Source: JBFHRE01 sp041591895 (GTDB taxonomy: Bacteria; Actinomycetota; Acidimicrobiia; Spongiisociales; ZC4RG35). Taken from it: a stretch of DNA of 5,201 nucleotides. Of this stretch, positions 1-4,995 are shown piece after piece. Numbering within the stretch: the first letter of the stretch is position 1; every line of letters begins with the position of its first letter. The stretch is taken from contig JBFHRE010000156.1 in the NCBI GenBank assembly GCA_041591895.1, positions 1 through 5,201 on the forward strand, written 5' to 3'. Position numbers and translations under genes: made by a program. The notes under the pieces were generated by a model that saw only the letters and a list, made by a program, of their open reading frames with translations, was not told where the DNA came from and searched no databases.

Positions 1-728
1 ACGTCGACGGCGCCGTCGTAGCCCGCCACCTTGACGCTGACGATCCGCGAGTTGGGGGCGATGCCGACGAACTTGGTGGTGGCGTCGGTCCATGGGTTGG
101 TGACTCCGGGATCGCGACCGCCGATGATGCCGGCCATGTGGGTGCCGTGTCCGAACGTGTCCAGGTACCGGAACGTTTCCGACTGGGACTCGAGTGAGAG
201 GTCGGGCCCGTCGAGGATCTTGCCGGGCTCGGTCAGACCCTGCACCGGCACCACGCCGCTGTCGATCAGGGCGACGTCGATACCCTGGCCCCGAAAGCCG
301 GCATCCCAGTAGCTCTTGACGCCGACGAACTTGGCCGTCCTGTACATCGAACCGGAAGTCCGATAGGTGGCGGTGTCGGAGGCCCATTGGGTTGTGTCGG
401 ACTGGAGTCGCACCGACCGGTCAGGGGTGGCGGAGGCGACCGACTGGTGTTCGAGGATGGTGTCGAGCGCGGAAGCGGGCACGGTGGCGGTGAAACCTCC
501 GATCAGTTCGAGATTGGCAATGATCGACCCACCGACCCGCTCGACGAGGCGCTCGGCATCGTCCGTGGCGGGCACGACTTCGCGAACGATGACCGACGCC
601 ATCTCGGCGGTCGGAGCAGAGGGCAAGGCGACGGTCGACGCCACCGCCACGAGCATCGCCATCCCCACGACTGACACCTTCGGGCGGCTCTCGCCGTCCC
701 AACTCAGACTGGGGTAGATGTTCGCCAA
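1..728 (-). CDS. Secreted S8 (subtilisin-like) serine protease, N-terminal part
   Basis: Partial gene running off the left edge; 242 codons are visible. Chosen start is TTG at 728-726 because GGAGGAG lies 5 nt before it; in-frame GTG (677) and ATG (662) starts would lose that ribosome site. Residues about 17-41 form a signal peptide: Arg/Lys, then a Val/Ala/Met/Leu-rich core ending near PSAPTA, so export is expected. Residues about 45-105 resemble an inhibitor I9-type propeptide (VIVREV, then ERVGGSIIANLELIGGFTATV split over the core, ending near ATPDRSV). The catalytic domain follows: the Asp is in VALIDSGV (Asp about 156) and the His in GHGTHMAGI (first His about 194). The catalytic Ser and oxyanion Asn lie outside the window. 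Substrate unknown. It is divergent from the small MbcA/ParS-type gene. Family assignment is firm; exact start is probable. Confidence 0.93.
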   Translation of the reverse strand, partial: MANIYPSLSWDGESRPKVSVVGMAMLVAVASTVALPSAPTAEMASVIVREVVPATDDAERLVERVGGSIIANLELIGGFTATVPASALDTILEHQSVASATPDRSVRLQSDTTQWASDTATYRTSGSMYRTAKFVGVKSYWDAGFRGQGIDVALIDSGVVPVQGLTEPGKILDGPDLSLESQSETFRYLDTFGHGTHMAGIIGGRDPGVTNPWTDATTKFVGIAPNSRIVSVKVAGYDGAVD

Positions 729-733
729 CTCAA

Positions 734-740
734 CTCCTCC
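734..740 (-). promoter_or_regulatory. Ribosome binding site deciding the TTG start of the protease
   Basis: Read on the minus strand, GGAGGAG is followed by TTGAG and then the TTG start codon. The strong match and 5-nt spacing favour the TTG over the downstream in-frame GTG and ATG codons, and yield a complete signal peptide n-region. Confidence 0.65.
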
Positions 741-834
741 ATGACTCGAGATCCGGCGGTCAAGCCGTGTGTCGAAGAGGTCATCGGCCGGAAGCGATCC
801 TGCGGGACAGGAGCATCGCAACCACGCGCTAACG

Positions 835-863
835 GACTAGTCAGATGAACAAACCGGTCTAGT
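835..863. promoter_or_regulatory. CTAG-containing repeats upstream of the small MbcA/ParS-type gene
   Basis: A perfect 8-bp palindrome GACTAGTC (835-842) is followed by CTAGT (859-863), which also pairs as an inverted copy with ACTAG (836-840). CTAG is generally a scarce tetramer in bacterial DNA, so two copies within 25 bp in a divergent intergenic region are a plausible operator. TAGTTG at 860-865 could be a weak -10 for the gene at 880, which has no evident Shine-Dalgarno. No binding protein can be assigned. The rest of the intergenic region 729-879 shows no convincing promoter for the protease. Confidence 0.3.
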
Positions 864-879
864 TGCCGACAAGTAATGC

Positions 880-1218
880 ATGTCCGATTGGAATGTGATC
901 TCAGGTCACTTTCTCACCCGGAGCGAGGTCGCCCAGTTGACCGGTCTGGCTCCAGCCGAGGTCGTGTCCCATCCCGCGCTGTTGCGGATCGCATGTCAGG
1001 TGTCGCAGGTCGAGACCTATCCGGCGTTCCAGTTCGACGCCGACGGCCGCCCTGTCGCCTGCCTGGCTCAGGTCCTGCCCAGGTTGGCCGGTGCGCTGAC
1101 CCCGTTGGAAGTCGCCGCGCTGCTGTCGACTCCGTCGTCCGAGCTCGGGGGACGAATCCCAATTGCGTGGCTGCGCGACGGCGGTCCTGCCGAGCGGGTG
1201 CTGCGGCTCATCGCCTGA
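880..1218 (+). CDS. Small MbcA/ParS/Xre antitoxin-type protein, no toxin partner visible
   Basis: 112 aa. An in-frame TAA at 874 just upstream fixes ATG 880 as the first start; there is no clear Shine-Dalgarno. Residues about 11-38 (LTRSEVAQLTGLAPAEVVSH) look like a short helix-turn-helix. Residues about 47-55 (TYPAFQFDADG) and the C-terminus LLSTPSSELGGRIPIAWLRDG followed by PAERVLRLIA match the pattern of the MbcA/ParS/Xre toxin-binding domain (formerly DUF2384: Thr-Pro, Leu-Gly-Gly-Arg, Pro, Trp/Leu-Leu, Gly, Val-Leu). Characterised members neutralise RES-domain NAD+-consuming toxins, whose gene is normally adjacent. Here the next gene is convergent and is not RES, and the upstream gene is a protease. 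It may be an orphan antitoxin, a solitary regulator, or act with a toxin elsewhere. Family call likely; function uncertain. Confidence 0.75.
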   Translation: MSDWNVISGHFLTRSEVAQLTGLAPAEVVSHPALLRIACQVSQVETYPAFQFDADGRPVACLAQVLPRLAGALTPLEVAALLSTPSSELGGRIPIAWLRDGGPAERVLRLIA

Positions 1219-1230
1219 CCGGCCGCTGGC

Positions 1231-1542
1231 TCAGCTCCAGGCCTGGCGTTGACGCCAGATCCGCCGGGAGGCGGCATGGCGACCACCCCGAGAACCGCGG
1301 TCAGGAATCTGAACGATGGCGGCACCGAATGCACTGCGAGCGTCGGGGGAGAACAGAAGGGTCTCGTCGTCCACCGTGAGGGCAAAGTGCTCGCCGCCGT
1401 CGAAACCGATTTCGACTTCCTCCCGGCGGTAGACACCGAGGTCCTCGCCATACGCGCGAAAACCGACCTTGACCTCGTCGATCGAGATCGTCACATCGAG
1501 CCACTCATCGTTGACCCGCAGCCGCCCACTGTATGAAGACAT
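1231..1542 (-). CDS. Unrecognised small protein with acidic beta-rich body and Arg-rich tail
   Basis: 103 aa; ATG start at 1542 with AAGGGG 7 nt upstream. A longer in-frame extension to 1692 is rejected because it runs into the upstream gene's 3' end. I do not recognise the family. Residues 1-75 alternate hydrophobic and charged residues in strand-like blocks (SYSGRLRV, DVTISI, VKVGFRAYG, EVEIGFDGG, HFALTVDDETLLFSP) and are acidic, suggesting a small beta-sandwich, roll or PH-like domain. Residues 82-103 are very basic (DRGSRGGRHAASRRIWRQRQ), a sharp charge change; the DNA there is also full of palindromes, so the tail may be poorly conserved. No signal peptide or TM segment, so cytoplasmic. 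It lies 58 bp downstream of the MMACHC-like gene on the same strand, so co-transcription is possible, although a candidate own promoter is present. Confidence 0.7.
   Translation of the reverse strand: MSSYSGRLRVNDEWLDVTISIDEVKVGFRAYGEDLGVYRREEVEIGFDGGEHFALTVDDETLLFSPDARSAFGAAIVQIPDRGSRGGRHAASRRIWRQRQAWS
1237..1274. terminator. Tandem palindromes at a convergent gene junction
   Basis: Three symmetric elements follow each other: CCAGGCCTGG (1237-1246), CTGGCG-TTGA-CGCCAG within 1243-1258, and CCGCC-GGGA-GGCGG (1261-1274). They lie just past the stop of the plus-strand gene (1218) and inside the last codons of the minus-strand gene. There is no T-tract, so intrinsic termination is unproven. The position suits a bidirectional transcription-ending or RNA-protecting structure. 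Confidence 0.35.
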
Positions 1543-1564
1543 CGAATTGCCCCTTCGACCCCTC

Positions 1565-1592
1565 CACCTTAGGTGATGGCGACGGCCCGTGT
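1565..1592 (-). promoter_or_regulatory. Possible promoter of the small unknown gene, with short palindrome
   Basis: On the minus strand CCGACA (a partial -35, ending in GACA) is followed about 18 nt later by TAAGGT, a TANNNT -10, giving a leader of roughly 18-20 nt that contains the AAGGGG ribosome site. The -10 overlaps CACCT-T-AGGTG (1565-1575 plus strand), a perfect 5-bp-arm palindrome that could be an operator. Weak evidence; read-through from the MMACHC-like gene is an alternative. Confidence 0.25.
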
Positions 1593-1600
1593 CGGAGAGA

Positions 1601-2299
1601 TCACAGCCACGCGATCGGCCTCGCACCCGTGTAGTGGTAGAGAATCTGCTCATCGGAGTACCGATGTTTCCGGCCCACCCGGCAGGCGTCACGAGCCGCC
1701 AGCCAGAGTTCCCAGGTCTTCTCGAGTTGGGCTCGACCGTCCGGGACTCCGGCCGCTAGGGCCCGCTCGAATGCCGGCAGGCAGTGGGCGGCGCAATCGC
1801 AGGTGGGCTGGGCCGGGGTGCCGACCGCCTCCGGCCGGTGGTCGAGGACGATCGCTGCCCGGAGCGCGATCCAAGGCCCGAACTCGTGGTGGATGCACAG
1901 GTGGCTGGGCGAGAGCCAGGCCAGGCCGGCCACCTGCGCGAGTCGTTGGATGGCGATCCGTCGGGGCGGAGGCTCATGGGCGAACCGCAGGTCGATCACC
2001 ATGTCCGCTGGGATGGTTGATCGAACCGCAGACTCGATCGATTGCTCGCTATAGAAGTCGACCGGGTCGGCGAGGGGTGTACTGCTCGACCGAACGAACT
2101 CCGTCAGCTTGGGCCAGAGGGCTGAGGTGTTGCCGATGACCAGGACGGCAGAGTCATCCCTACCCGGAAGCCGAAACGCCTCATCCACGAGCGGGTTGTA
2201 GGCGCCCACAACGGTGACACCGCTGAGGTCGAACCCGAACCTGGCGCATGCGGCCGCGAGTTGCGCGGTCGGTGCCCCGTTCATTCTGGTCCCGGTCAT
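1601..2299 (-). CDS. MMACHC (CblC)-like cobalamin-processing protein
   Basis: 232 aa, recalling human MMACHC, which binds base-off cobalamin and removes its upper ligand (CN by reduction, alkyl by transfer to glutathione). The match runs almost co-linearly: FGFDL (21-25), YNPLVDEAFRLP (34-45; human YNELLPPAFHLP), DPVD (78-81), AQVAGLAW (121-128; human AHVAGAAY), CIHHEFGPWIALR (135-147; human CIHPRFGGWFAIR), RDAC...RYSDEQ (203-218; human RDAV...RYSEEQ), ARPIAWL (226-232). Glutathione-site arginines 161, 206 and 230 of human CblC align with Arg147, Arg203 and Arg227. Human His122 of the HxxG motif is Gln122. Extra cysteines C167, C169 and C173 (CDCAAHC) could bind a metal or be redox-active. 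The human proline-rich C-terminal tail is absent. No signal peptide, so cytoplasmic. ATG 2299 is favoured because a -10 box lies 6 nt upstream; ATG 2284 is possible. Family call strong; the exact reaction is inferred. Confidence 0.85.
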   Translation of the reverse strand: MTGTRMNGAPTAQLAAACARFGFDLSGVTVVGAYNPLVDEAFRLPGRDDSAVLVIGNTSALWPKLTEFVRSSSTPLADPVDFYSEQSIESAVRSTIPADMVIDLRFAHEPPPRRIAIQRLAQVAGLAWLSPSHLCIHHEFGPWIALRAAIVLDHRPEAVGTPAQPTCDCAAHCLPAFERALAAGVPDGRAQLEKTWELWLAARDACRVGRKHRYSDEQILYHYTGARPIAWL

Positions 2300-2305
2300 G
2301 CAGCG

Positions 2306-2311
2306 AGGATA
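2306..2311 (-). promoter_or_regulatory. Leaderless-type -10 box for the MMACHC-like gene
   Basis: Minus-strand TATCCT (TANNNT) ends 6 nt before ATG 2299, and there is no Shine-Dalgarno upstream. This is the classic spacing for an actinobacterial leaderless transcript beginning at the start codon. No good -35 is visible; that region is occupied by the inverted repeat at 2314-2344. Confidence 0.45.
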
Positions 2312-2313
2312 CG

Positions 2314-2344
2314 GGCCGCCGCCCGGACGAGCCGGACGGCGGCC
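2314..2344. repeat. GC-rich inverted repeat over the MMACHC-like promoter
   Basis: GGCCGCCG (2314-2321) and CGGCGGCC (2337-2344) are perfect 8-bp arms around a 15-nt spacer that itself contains CCGG twice. It covers the expected -35 and spacer of the minus-strand promoter, so it may be an operator. High local GC makes a chance origin possible. Confidence 0.35.
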
Positions 2345-2350
2345 GCTGGT

Positions 2351-2486
2351 TGGAGGGCGCGGTTACTTCCGTCCACCCCGCAACTGAACGGTCTGCTCCG
2401 CGTAGCCCTCGCTGCACTGGAAAACGCCACACGAGAAGCGTCCCGGGCCGAGCCGGGAGGGATGAATCCGCAGCTCCCCGCATAAC
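2351..2486 (+). promoter_or_regulatory. Cobalamin-riboswitch-like sequence, divergent or decayed
   Basis: Blocks of the cobalamin riboswitch consensus appear in order on the plus strand: GGTTACTTCC at 2361-2370 (consensus GGTGAAAATCC, flanked by pairing GCGG/CCGT), then the core CCCCGCAACTG at 2376-2386 followed by ACGG so that CCG/CGG can pair, then GCACTGG at 2414-2420 (consensus CCACTGG), GAGAAGC at 2433-2439 (consensus GGGAAGG), a 6-bp hairpin TCCCGG-GCCGAG-CCGGGA (2441-2458), and GATGAATCCGCAG from 2461. The 5' GGGAA and the 3' AGGAGACC loop are not recognisable and the element is short. The next gene has no Shine-Dalgarno to sequester. Either a diverged switch, a remnant, or a chance resemblance; the adjacent cobalamin-related gene raises the odds. 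Confidence 0.33.
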
Positions 2487-2490
2487 CGAC

Positions 2491-2497
2491 TAATACT
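2491..2497 (+). promoter_or_regulatory. Possible -10 box for the gamma-glutamylcyclotransferase-like gene
   Basis: TAATACT ends 6 nt before GTG 2504, and no Shine-Dalgarno precedes the start, suggesting a leaderless transcript. If so, the upstream riboswitch-like stretch would not be in this mRNA, so the two readings compete. No clear -35 is seen. Confidence 0.35.
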
Positions 2498-2503
2498 CGA
2501 GTA

Positions 2504-2974
2504 GTGCTCTATTTCGCCTACGGATCGAATCTGTGTGCTGGACGACTGAACTCCCGGGCGCCGGGAGCGTCGTATGTGGACATCGCTTTCCTCCCCGGAC
2601 ACGACCTCCGTTTCAACAAGAGAGGCCAGGATGGGACGGGGAAGGCAAACGCGTTCCCGTCCGGCCGTGCAACCGATTCCGTCTGGGGGGCGCTGGTCGA
2701 TCTGGATTGGTCAGATCTGTCCGCGCTCGATCGATTCGAGCCGGGCTATTCCCGGGTGACCGTCGGGCTGCTGACGGGAGGAGGCCGGATGACGTCTGCT
2801 CAGACCTATTTCGCAGAGGTGGATGTGATCGATCCCGGTCTCGAGCCCTTCGACTGGTATCTCGACCTCGTCGTGCGGGGCGCTCGGGCCCGAGGATTGC
2901 CGGACGACTACATCGATGGCCTCGGGGCGGTGTCCGCGATCCCCGGTGACGAGCCGGAAGTGCAGGACTGTTGA
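2504..2974 (+). CDS. Gamma-glutamylcyclotransferase-fold protein
   Basis: 156 aa. GTG 2504 is the start: an in-frame TAA lies at 2483 and the family signature starts immediately. Family members release 5-oxoproline from gamma-glutamyl amines or peptides. Signatures: YFAYGSNL (residues 3-10), the substrate-phosphate/carboxylate-type loop of the GGCT fold; FNKRGQDGTGKANAFP (37-52), typical of bacterial members; VWGALVDLD (60-68); and LDRFEPGYSRVTV (75-87), whose Glu79 aligns with the catalytic Glu of the family (human GGCT Glu98). Length is normal for the bacterial single-domain type. No signal peptide, so cytoplasmic. The physiological substrate is unknown. It is divergent from the MMACHC-like gene with 204 bp between them, and 77 bp upstream of the channel gene, with a hairpin between. 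Family call strong. Confidence 0.88.
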   Translation: MLYFAYGSNLCAGRLNSRAPGASYVDIAFLPGHDLRFNKRGQDGTGKANAFPSGRATDSVWGALVDLDWSDLSALDRFEPGYSRVTVGLLTGGGRMTSAQTYFAEVDVIDPGLEPFDWYLDLVVRGARARGLPDDYIDGLGAVSAIPGDEPEVQDC

Positions 2975-2991
2975 AGCTGCACGCACTTCCG
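2955..2991 (+). terminator. Hairpin spanning the stop of the cyclotransferase-like gene
   Basis: CGGAAGTGC (2955-2963) and GCACTTCCG (2983-2991) are perfect 9-bp inverted arms around 19 nt. Within this, GTGCAG (2960-2965) can instead pair with CTGCAC (2977-2982), giving a longer stem with GCAC bulged. The stop codon TGA is at 2972-2974, in the loop. There is no U-tract, so it may attenuate or protect RNA rather than terminate fully. Confidence 0.45.
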
Positions 2992-3021
2992 ATCCCGGAC
3001 GCAGGGCGCGAAATCGAGAGG

Positions 3022-3043
3022 TAGTTTTCCGGGGATGGGGAGG
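3022..3043 (+). promoter_or_regulatory. Candidate -10 and ribosome binding site of the channel gene
   Basis: TAGTTT (3022-3027) fits TANNNT and would start a transcript near 3034. GGGGAGG (3037-3043) lies 8 nt before GTG 3052 and decides that start. The ribosome site is convincing; the promoter is weak, with no good -35. Confidence 0.45.
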
Positions 3044-3051
3044 ACGGCCGA

Positions 3052-4905
3052 GTGAGAACGGTCAGCTGGGTCGATCGGTTCCGATACTGGTTCGACCGGC
3101 TGCTCTCGCGCGGCTCGGCGGCGGCGATCGGGTGGGTCGTTTGGATCGCAGTCCTGCTGGCGGTGGTCGGTGGTGCGGTGTTCTGGGTCGCCGGCATCGA
3201 GTTCGATGGCCGGTCCGGTCCGGTCGAGTCGTTCTGGCAGGCGTTTCTCATTGCCATCGGGAATGGCGGGATCGTCGATGTCGACTGGGTGACACGCGGC
3301 TTGACGTTCGTATTCGTCTTTGCGGGTGTCTTCCTCACCGGCTCCCTGATCGGAGTCCTGGTGGCGGCGGTGACCAAGCGTCTCGACGAGCTGCGCCGGG
3401 GCCGCAGCCGGGTGTTGGAGAAGGATCACACTGTGGTGGTGGGATGGTCACCGAGGCTGATGGCGGTGATCGACGAACTCCTCGTCGAGGACAAACGGCG
3501 TCGAGGTGTCGCGGTCGTCGTGCTCGCCGACCGGGACAAGCAGGAGATGGAGGACGATTTCCGGGCCCGGCATCCGGGTCGAGAGCGTCGACAGGTGTTG
3601 TTCCGCACCGGCAACCCCTCGCTGCGCTCCGACCTCGAGCTGGTCGGGGTGGACACGGCCCGGGCGGTGATCGTCCTGTCCGAGGGAAGCTACGTCGATG
3701 CGGTCGCGGTCCGGCGGGCGCTCGCGGCCAACGAGGTCGAGCCCGAGGACGCTCATGTGGTGGCCGAACTGGTCAATCGCCGGGTGGCCAAATCGCTCGT
3801 GGCCTCGACCGGTGGCGCCGTGGCGGTGGTGACGGTCGGCGAGGTGGTATCGGACATGCTCGCCCAGGCAATTCGCTGCCAGGGCATGGCCCACCTGTTC
3901 GACGAGTTGATGTCGTTCGGCGGCCACGAGCTCTATGTGGTGCCATCGGGTGATCTGGCCGGGTATCCGTTCTTCGAGGCGATGGTCGGATGCCAGGACA
4001 TGGTCGTGCTCGGTGTCATCGCCGGACAACGGGATGCGGAACTGCTACCGCCGGCCGATCGGGTGATCACTCCCGACGACCAGTTGGTGGTGATCGCCGA
4101 GACCGCCGGTCGGGTCCCGGGCCGAACCAAAAAGACGTTCGAACCCGTCGACTGCCGCCCGGTTGTGATGGACCCGGTTTCGGTGGTGACCATCGGTTGG
4201 AACGACATGACGCCAGGCGTTCTGGACCGGCTCTCCGAATACCTGCCTGAGGGCTCCCGGGTCGAGGCGATGGCCGACGCGACGCTCCTGCGGGACGGCG
4301 CGCCGACCTGGACGTGGCAGGTGAAGGGCGGGTTCACCCACACGAAGCACGATCCGGCCCAGGTTCTGGGGATGATCGCGGACGTCGATGCAGACGTGGT
4401 GGCGGTGCTCGGCTACTCGGACGGCATGACCACGGACGAGGCGGATGCGATGACGTTGCTCACGCTGCTCACCCTCGACCGAGCACGCCACGCCGGACGG
4501 ATGTCCGATGCCAGGATCGTCGCTCATCTGTTCGACGGCGAACTGGCCCCTCTCGCCCAGGCGCACGGCAAGGGCGACTTCGTGATCACCGATGCCCTCG
4601 CCAGCCGGATGCTGGTTCACGCCTCCCGGGACCGTCACCTCAGCGACGTCTACGGGGAGCTGTTCGACGCCTCCGGCCCGATCATCGACACGATGGAGGT
4701 GGATCCCGGGGCGGTGCTCTGGGGGAGCGTCGTCGCCGGGCTCGTCGATCAGCAGGTCGTGCCGGTCGGAGCGATCATCGACGGGAAGGTTGCCCTCAAT
4801 CCGGGCCAGGAGCGGCGATTCGAGTTTCAGGCCGGCGATCGGGTGGCGGTGCTGCGCCGCACCCAGCTGCGCGACATCCGGGTGACGATCCAGCGGCGGC
4901 GCTGA
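3052..4905 (+). CDS. CASTOR/POLLUX-type ion channel with tandem RCK-like domains
   Basis: 617 aa from GTG 3052. Residues 24-48 and 84-107 are membrane helices; between them 58-75 (ESFWQAFLIAIGNGGIVD) is a re-entrant pore segment, preceded by a basic amphipathic N-terminus. The filter-like stretch is IGNGG, not the TVGYG of K+ channels, in keeping with the CASTOR/POLLUX group, which lacks it. After a basic linker (RLDELRRGRSR) an RCK/Rossmann domain starts at HTVVVGWSPRLMAVIDEL (126-143), with VLADRDKQEMED (157-168), LFRTGNPS (183-190) and ARAVIVLSE (203-211). A second starts at VSVVTIGWNDMTPGVLDRL (376-394) and includes VAVLGYSDGMTTDEADAMTLLTLLTL (450-475, split here as a DEAD-like loop and helix). 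The C-terminus is a beta-rich TrkA_C-like tail. Likely a tetramer in the cytoplasmic membrane with cytosolic gating domains. Ion (K+, Na+ or Ca2+) and ligand cannot be told from sequence. Plant relatives are nuclear-envelope symbiosis channels; bacterial roles are little known. Confidence 0.85.
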   Translation: MRTVSWVDRFRYWFDRLLSRGSAAAIGWVVWIAVLLAVVGGAVFWVAGIEFDGRSGPVESFWQAFLIAIGNGGIVDVDWVTRGLTFVFVFAGVFLTGSLIGVLVAAVTKRLDELRRGRSRVLEKDHTVVVGWSPRLMAVIDELLVEDKRRRGVAVVVLADRDKQEMEDDFRARHPGRERRQVLFRTGNPSLRSDLELVGVDTARAVIVLSEGSYVDAVAVRRALAANEVEPEDAHVVAELVNRRVAKSLVASTGGAVAVVTVGEVVSDMLAQAIRCQGMAHLFDELMSFGGHELYVVPSGDLAGYPFFEAMVGCQDMVVLGVIAGQRDAELLPPADRVITPDDQLVVIAETAGRVPGRTKKTFEPVDCRPVVMDPVSVVTIGWNDMTPGVLDRLSEYLPEGSRVEAMADATLLRDGAPTWTWQVKGGFTHTKHDPAQVLGMIADVDADVVAVLGYSDGMTTDEADAMTLLTLLTLDRARHAGRMSDARIVAHLFDGELAPLAQAHGKGDFVITDALASRMLVHASRDRHLSDVYGELFDASGPIIDTMEVDPGAVLWGSVVAGLVDQQVVPVGAIIDGKVALNPGQERRFEFQAGDRVAVLRRTQLRDIRVTIQRRR

Positions 4906-4980
4906 GGCTCGGAGGGGTGAGTCTGGCGCTTGGCGTCTCGACCATAGGGTTGCGTCGGTTGCTGATCGGCCTTTCCACAC

Positions 4981-4995
4981 CGGTTGCGTGAACCG
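4981..4995. repeat. Short inverted repeat in the region after the channel gene
   Basis: CGGTT-GCGTG-AACCG forms a 5-bp stem in the 147-bp gap 4906-5052. The gap shows no clear terminator for the channel gene and no convincing promoter for the next gene. The repeat may be chance. Confidence 0.2.

Noticed and set aside
876..1379. Plus-strand open frame of 167 codons starting at ATG 876
   Set aside because: Overlaps the MbcA/ParS-type gene in another frame and runs through the convergent gene; Arg/Ser-rich, no domain.
1543..1692. 50-residue N-terminal extension of the small unknown protein
   Set aside because: It would overlap the 3' end of the MMACHC-like gene, and the AAGGGG ribosome site supports ATG 1542.
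1573..2139. Plus-strand open frame of 188 codons
   Set aside because: Antisense to the MMACHC-like gene; Arg/Gly/Pro-rich composition typical of a GC-rich shadow frame and no recognisable motif.
2441..2458. TCCCGG/CCGGGA hairpin as an intrinsic terminator
   Set aside because: It is followed by GGGATGAA rather than a T-tract, so it is listed only as part of the riboswitch-like stretch.
2261..2485. Short plus-strand open frame in the divergent intergenic region
   Set aside because: No ribosome site, no motif, and it overlaps the 5' end of the MMACHC-like gene; the stretch is better explained as regulatory sequence.
2916..3953. Plus-strand open frame of 345 codons overlapping the channel gene
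   Set aside because: Gly/Arg-rich +frame shadow of the channel, which has TM segments and RCK motifs in its own frame.
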